From the NCBI RefSeq assembly GCF_029227915.1, contig NC_079876.1, positions 9,984,001 to 10,048,000 on the forward strand: a DNA stretch of 64,000 bases, in the 5' to 3' direction. The stretch is from Hydractinia symbiolongicarpus. Its lineage: Eukaryota > Cnidaria > Hydrozoa > Anthoathecata > Hydractiniidae. A program made the position numbers and the translations under genes. This document shows positions 61,101 through 64,000 of the stretch, piece by piece. Under the pieces are notes generated by a model. The model searched no databases and was not told the origin of the DNA. It saw nothing but the letters and a program-made list of their open reading frames with translations. Each line of letters starts with the position of its first letter. Within the stretch, counting starts at the first letter, position 1.

Positions 61101-64000
61101 TGAGTTCCGGCAATCATGTCAAATTAAGAAGAATGTTATTTCTTGGAGTACAATTTTTTTTAATTATTACATTTATCAGGTCACAGTCCAAAGTTAGTTC
61201 AATTAAGTCCCACAGTCAATCGTTTCACTGCTAAAAGCGATGCAACCTAGTAATATCAGATAAATATCGCTAAATACATGTTGGTACGAATATGTGACCC
61301 AACCGTTGAAACTCAAACGGACTGACACCGTTAGAAAGTCAGTGAAATGTAGTATTTGAAACTGTCTCTATTACTTCAACGCGCGCTAACGGCTAGGATT
61401 GGTCCCACATTAAAAAATGTCTTTTTTATCTTAATTTTTATTTGAAGCGCTACCACAGCGTCTAGTGTAATCGCTGAGTTTCGGCAGTCATGTCAAATTA
61501 AGAAGAATGTTATTTCTTGGAGTCCAGTTGTCTCACTTTCACATTTTTAAGGTCACAGTTCATAATCAGTTCAATAAAGTCCCACAGTCAATCGTTTCAT
61601 TGTTAAAAGAGATGCAACCTAGTAATATCAGATAAATATCGCTAAATACATGTTGGTACGAATAGGTGACCCAACCGTTGTAACACAAACGGACTGACAC
61701 TGCTGGAAAGTCAATGAAATGTAGTTTCTGAAACTGTCGCTATTTCTTCAGCGCGTGATAACGGCTAGGATTGGTCCCACAGTAAAAAATGACATATTAA
61801 TCTAAATTTTTAAATGAAGCGCTACCACAGCCCCAGTGTAATCGCTGAGTTCCGCCAATCATGTCAAATTAAGAAGAATGTTATTTCTTGGAGTCCAATT
61901 TTTTTGATTTATCACATTTATCAGGTCACAGTCCAAAGTTAGTTCAATTAAGTCCCACAGTCAATCGTTTCACTGCTAAAAGCGATGCAACCTAGTAATA
62001 TCAGATAAATATCGCTAAATACATGTTGGTACGAAAATGTGATCCAACTGTTAAAACTCAAACGGACTGACACCGTTAGAAATCCAGTGAAATGTAGTAT
62101 TTGAAACTGTCTCTTTTAGTTCAGTGCGCGATAACGGATAGGATTGGTCCCACAGTAAGAAATGACTTTTTTATCTTAATTTTTAATTGAAGCGCTATCA
62201 CAGCGCCTAGTGTAATCGCTGAGTTTCGGCAGTCATGTCAAATTAAGAAGAATGTTATTTCTTGGAGTCCAATTGTCTCACTTATAACATTTATAAGGTC
62301 ACAGACCAAAATCAGTTCAATTATGTGCCACAGTCAATCGTTTCACTGTTAAAAGCAATGCACCATAGTAATATCAAAAAAATATCGCTAAATACATGTT
62401 GGTACGAATATGTGACCCAACCGTAATAACTCAAACGGACTGAACCGTTAGAAAGTCAATGAAATGTAGTTTTTGAAACTGTCGCTATTTCTTCAGCGCG
62501 CGCTAACGGATAGGATTGGTCCCACAGTAAAAAATGTCTTTTTTATCTTAATTTTTAATTAAAGCGCTACCGCAGCGCCTAGTGTAATCGCTGAGTTTCG
62601 GTAGTCATGTCAAATTAAGAAGAATGTTATTTCTTGGAGTCCAGTTGTCTCACTTTCACATTTTTAAAGTCACAGTCCATAATCAGTTCAATTAAATCCC
62701 ACAGTCAATCGTTTCATTGTTAAAAGCGATTCAACCTAGTAATATCAGATAAATATCGCTAAATAAATGTTGGTACGAATAGGTGACCCAACCGTTGTAA
62801 CTCAAACGGACTGACACCGTTAGAAAGTCAATGAAATGTAGTTTTTTGAAACTGTCGCTATTTCTTCAGCGCGCGATAACGGCTAGGATAGGTCCCACAG
62901 TAAAAACGACTTATTAATCTAAATTTTTAAATGAAGTGCTACTACAGCGCCCAGTGTAATCGCTGAGTTCCGGGAATCATTTCAAATTAAGAAGAATGTT
63001 ATTTCTTAGAGTCCAATTTTTTTCATTTATCACATTTATCAGGTCACAGTCCAAAGTTAGTTCAATTAAGTCCCACAGTCAATCGTTTCACTGCTAAAAG
63101 CGATGCAACCTAGTAATATCAGATAAATATCGCTAAATACATGTTGGTACGAATATGTGACCCAACCCTTGAAACTCAAACGGACTGACACCGTTAAAAA
63201 GTCAGTGAAATGTAGTATTTGAAACTTTCTCTATTACTTCAGCGCGCGCTAACGGCTAGGATTGGTCCCACAGTAAAAAATGTCTTTTTTATCTTAATTT
63301 TTATTTGAAGGGCTACCACAGCGTCTAGTGTAATCGCTGAGTTTCGGCAGTCATGTCAAATTAAGAAGAATGTTATTTCTTGGAGTCCAGTTGTCTCACT
63401 TACACATTTTTAAGGTCAAAGTCCATAATCAGTTCAATAAAGCCCCACAGTCAATCGTTTCATTGTTAAAAGCGATGCAACCTAGTAATATCAGAAAAAT
63501 ATCGCTAAATACATGTTGGTACGAATATGTGACCAAACCGTTATAACTCAAACGGACTGACACCGTTAGAAAGTCAGTTAAATGTAGTATTTGAAACTGT
63601 CTCTATTACTACAGCGCAAGATAACGGATAGGATTGGTCCCACAGAAAGAAATGACTTTTTTATCTTAATTTTTAATTGAAGCGCTACCACAGCGCCTAG
63701 TGTAATCGCTGAGTTTCGGCAGTCATGTCAAATTAAGAAGAATGTTATTTCTTGGAGTCCAATTGTCTCACTTATAACATTTATAAGGTCACAGACCAAA
63801 ATCAGTTCAATTATGTGCCACAGTCAATCGTTTCACTGTTAAAAGCAATGCACCATAGTAATATCAAAAAAATATCGCTAAATACATGTTGGTACGAATA
63901 TGTGACCCAACCGTAATAAATCAAACGGACTGAACCGTTAGAAAGTCAATGAAATGTAGTTTTTGAAACTGTCGCTATTTCTTCAGCGCGAGATAACGGA
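58141..64000 (+). repeat. Divergent mixed monomers to the window end
   Basis: Sixteen monomers of mostly divergent subtype lie here. CGTCTAGTG units at 58481, 60715, 61461 and 63324 are spaced by 6, 2 and 5 monomers (2,234, 746 and 1,863 bp). The CTAGTG/TTATAAC units at 58853 and 63697 are 4,844 bp (13 monomers) apart, and those at 62207 and 63697 are 1,490 bp apart. The array runs past 64000. No gene or foreign insert is visible. Confidence 0.85.
60120..61611 (+). repeat. 2-mer duplication, two copies of 746 bp
   Basis: Two monomers recur at 746 bp: GCGCAATAACGG (60261 and 61007), GTACAATTTTTTT with AATTATTAC, and CGTCTAGTG (60715 and 61461). The join is near 60860, where CATTGTTAAAAGATATGCAA leads into AATATGAGAAAATTATCG. 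Copy 2 has a small change TTTTTTTTAATTATTAC near 61152. Confidence 0.85.

Larger units (their letters stand above)
1..64000 (+). repeat. Tandem satellite array, about 372-bp monomer, about 171 copies
   Basis: Every part of the window is the same AT-rich unit repeated head to tail. A conserved 15-bp dyad (GCGCT-ACCAC-AGCGC or a close variant) marks each unit. In the first 11 kb it starts at 355, 727, 1101, 1474, 1846, 2220, 2593, 2965, 3339, 3712, 4084, 4443, 4815, 5189, 5563, 5935, 6309, 6681, 7053, 7427, 7799, 8172, 8545, 8917, 9288, 9661, 10035, 10407, 10781 and 11153, a mean spacing of 372.3 bp. The count of about 171 is length divided by period. Orientation is constant except at 47457-47888. 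All three frames are broken by stops, so this is non-coding. Such arrays are typical of eukaryotic heterochromatin; centromeric location is possible but not shown. The family is not one I recognise. Confidence 0.97.

Noticed and set aside
1-64000. CRISPR array or other prokaryotic repeat system
   Set aside because: The whole 372-bp unit is repeated, with no unique spacers between short repeats, no leader and no cas genes. The pattern is that of a eukaryotic satellite.
1-64000. Known insect satellites of similar length (for example the Drosophila 359-bp or Tribolium 360-bp families)
   Set aside because: Length alone is similar. I recognise no diagnostic sequence of these families, so I make no assignment.

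Overview
The whole 64 kb window is one uninterrupted array of tandem satellite DNA. The basic unit is an AT-rich monomer of about 372 bp (usually 371-374 bp), repeated head to tail about 171 times. Both window edges fall inside the array, so it continues on each side. I see no protein-coding gene, RNA gene, transposon, CRISPR array or prokaryotic regulatory site. The few open frames of 63-70 codons are short gaps between stop codons inside the repeat. An array of this size, with higher-order repeats and a unit close to two nucleosome lengths, points to eukaryotic heterochromatin (centromeric, pericentromeric or subtelomeric). I do not recognise the satellite family and cannot name the organism.

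Monomers belong to several sequence subtypes. These recur in fixed orders and form higher-order repeats (HORs) whose periods are whole multiples of the monomer. From left to right: a 3-mer of 1,119 bp in three copies (1-3357); mixed monomers with one 359-bp unit (3358-5950); a 3-mer pair of 1,118 bp (5951-8185); mixed monomers (8186-11170); a 7-mer pair of 2,609 bp (11171-16389); mixed monomers (16390-18998); a 7-mer pair of 2,611 bp (18999 to about 24050); a 6-mer pair of 2,237 bp (about 23370-27843); a 5-mer pair of 1,866 bp (about 27110-30841); mixed monomers (30842-33563); a 3-mer pair of 1,117 bp (33564 to about 35284); a 5-mer pair at 1,861-bp offset (about 35285-38166); a 16-mer superblock at about 5,964-bp offset (about 37500-41445 against 43464-47410); a 2-mer pair of 747 bp (41925-43418); a rearranged zone at 44556-52650 holding a fold-back inversion; a copy of the 41.4-44.9 kb block at 53.3-56 kb; a 4-mer pair of 1,491 bp (about 55190-58140); and mixed monomers to the end, with a 746-bp 2-mer pair at about 60120-61611.

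The most unusual structure is at 47457-48322. It is the only orientation change I found. A 432-bp inverted segment is followed, after an 18-nt spacer, by its own direct counterpart, so the two strands could fold into a hairpin with arms of about 420 and 416 bp. The left junction carries a 13-bp filler, itself an inverted monomer fragment, and the right junction has 2 bp of microhomology. Several HOR boundaries can be placed within a few tens of bases because the junction monomer is a chimera of two subtypes, as expected from unequal crossover. Nested and overlapping duplications allow some events to be put in relative order. No genes work together here: what the window records is satellite turnover.
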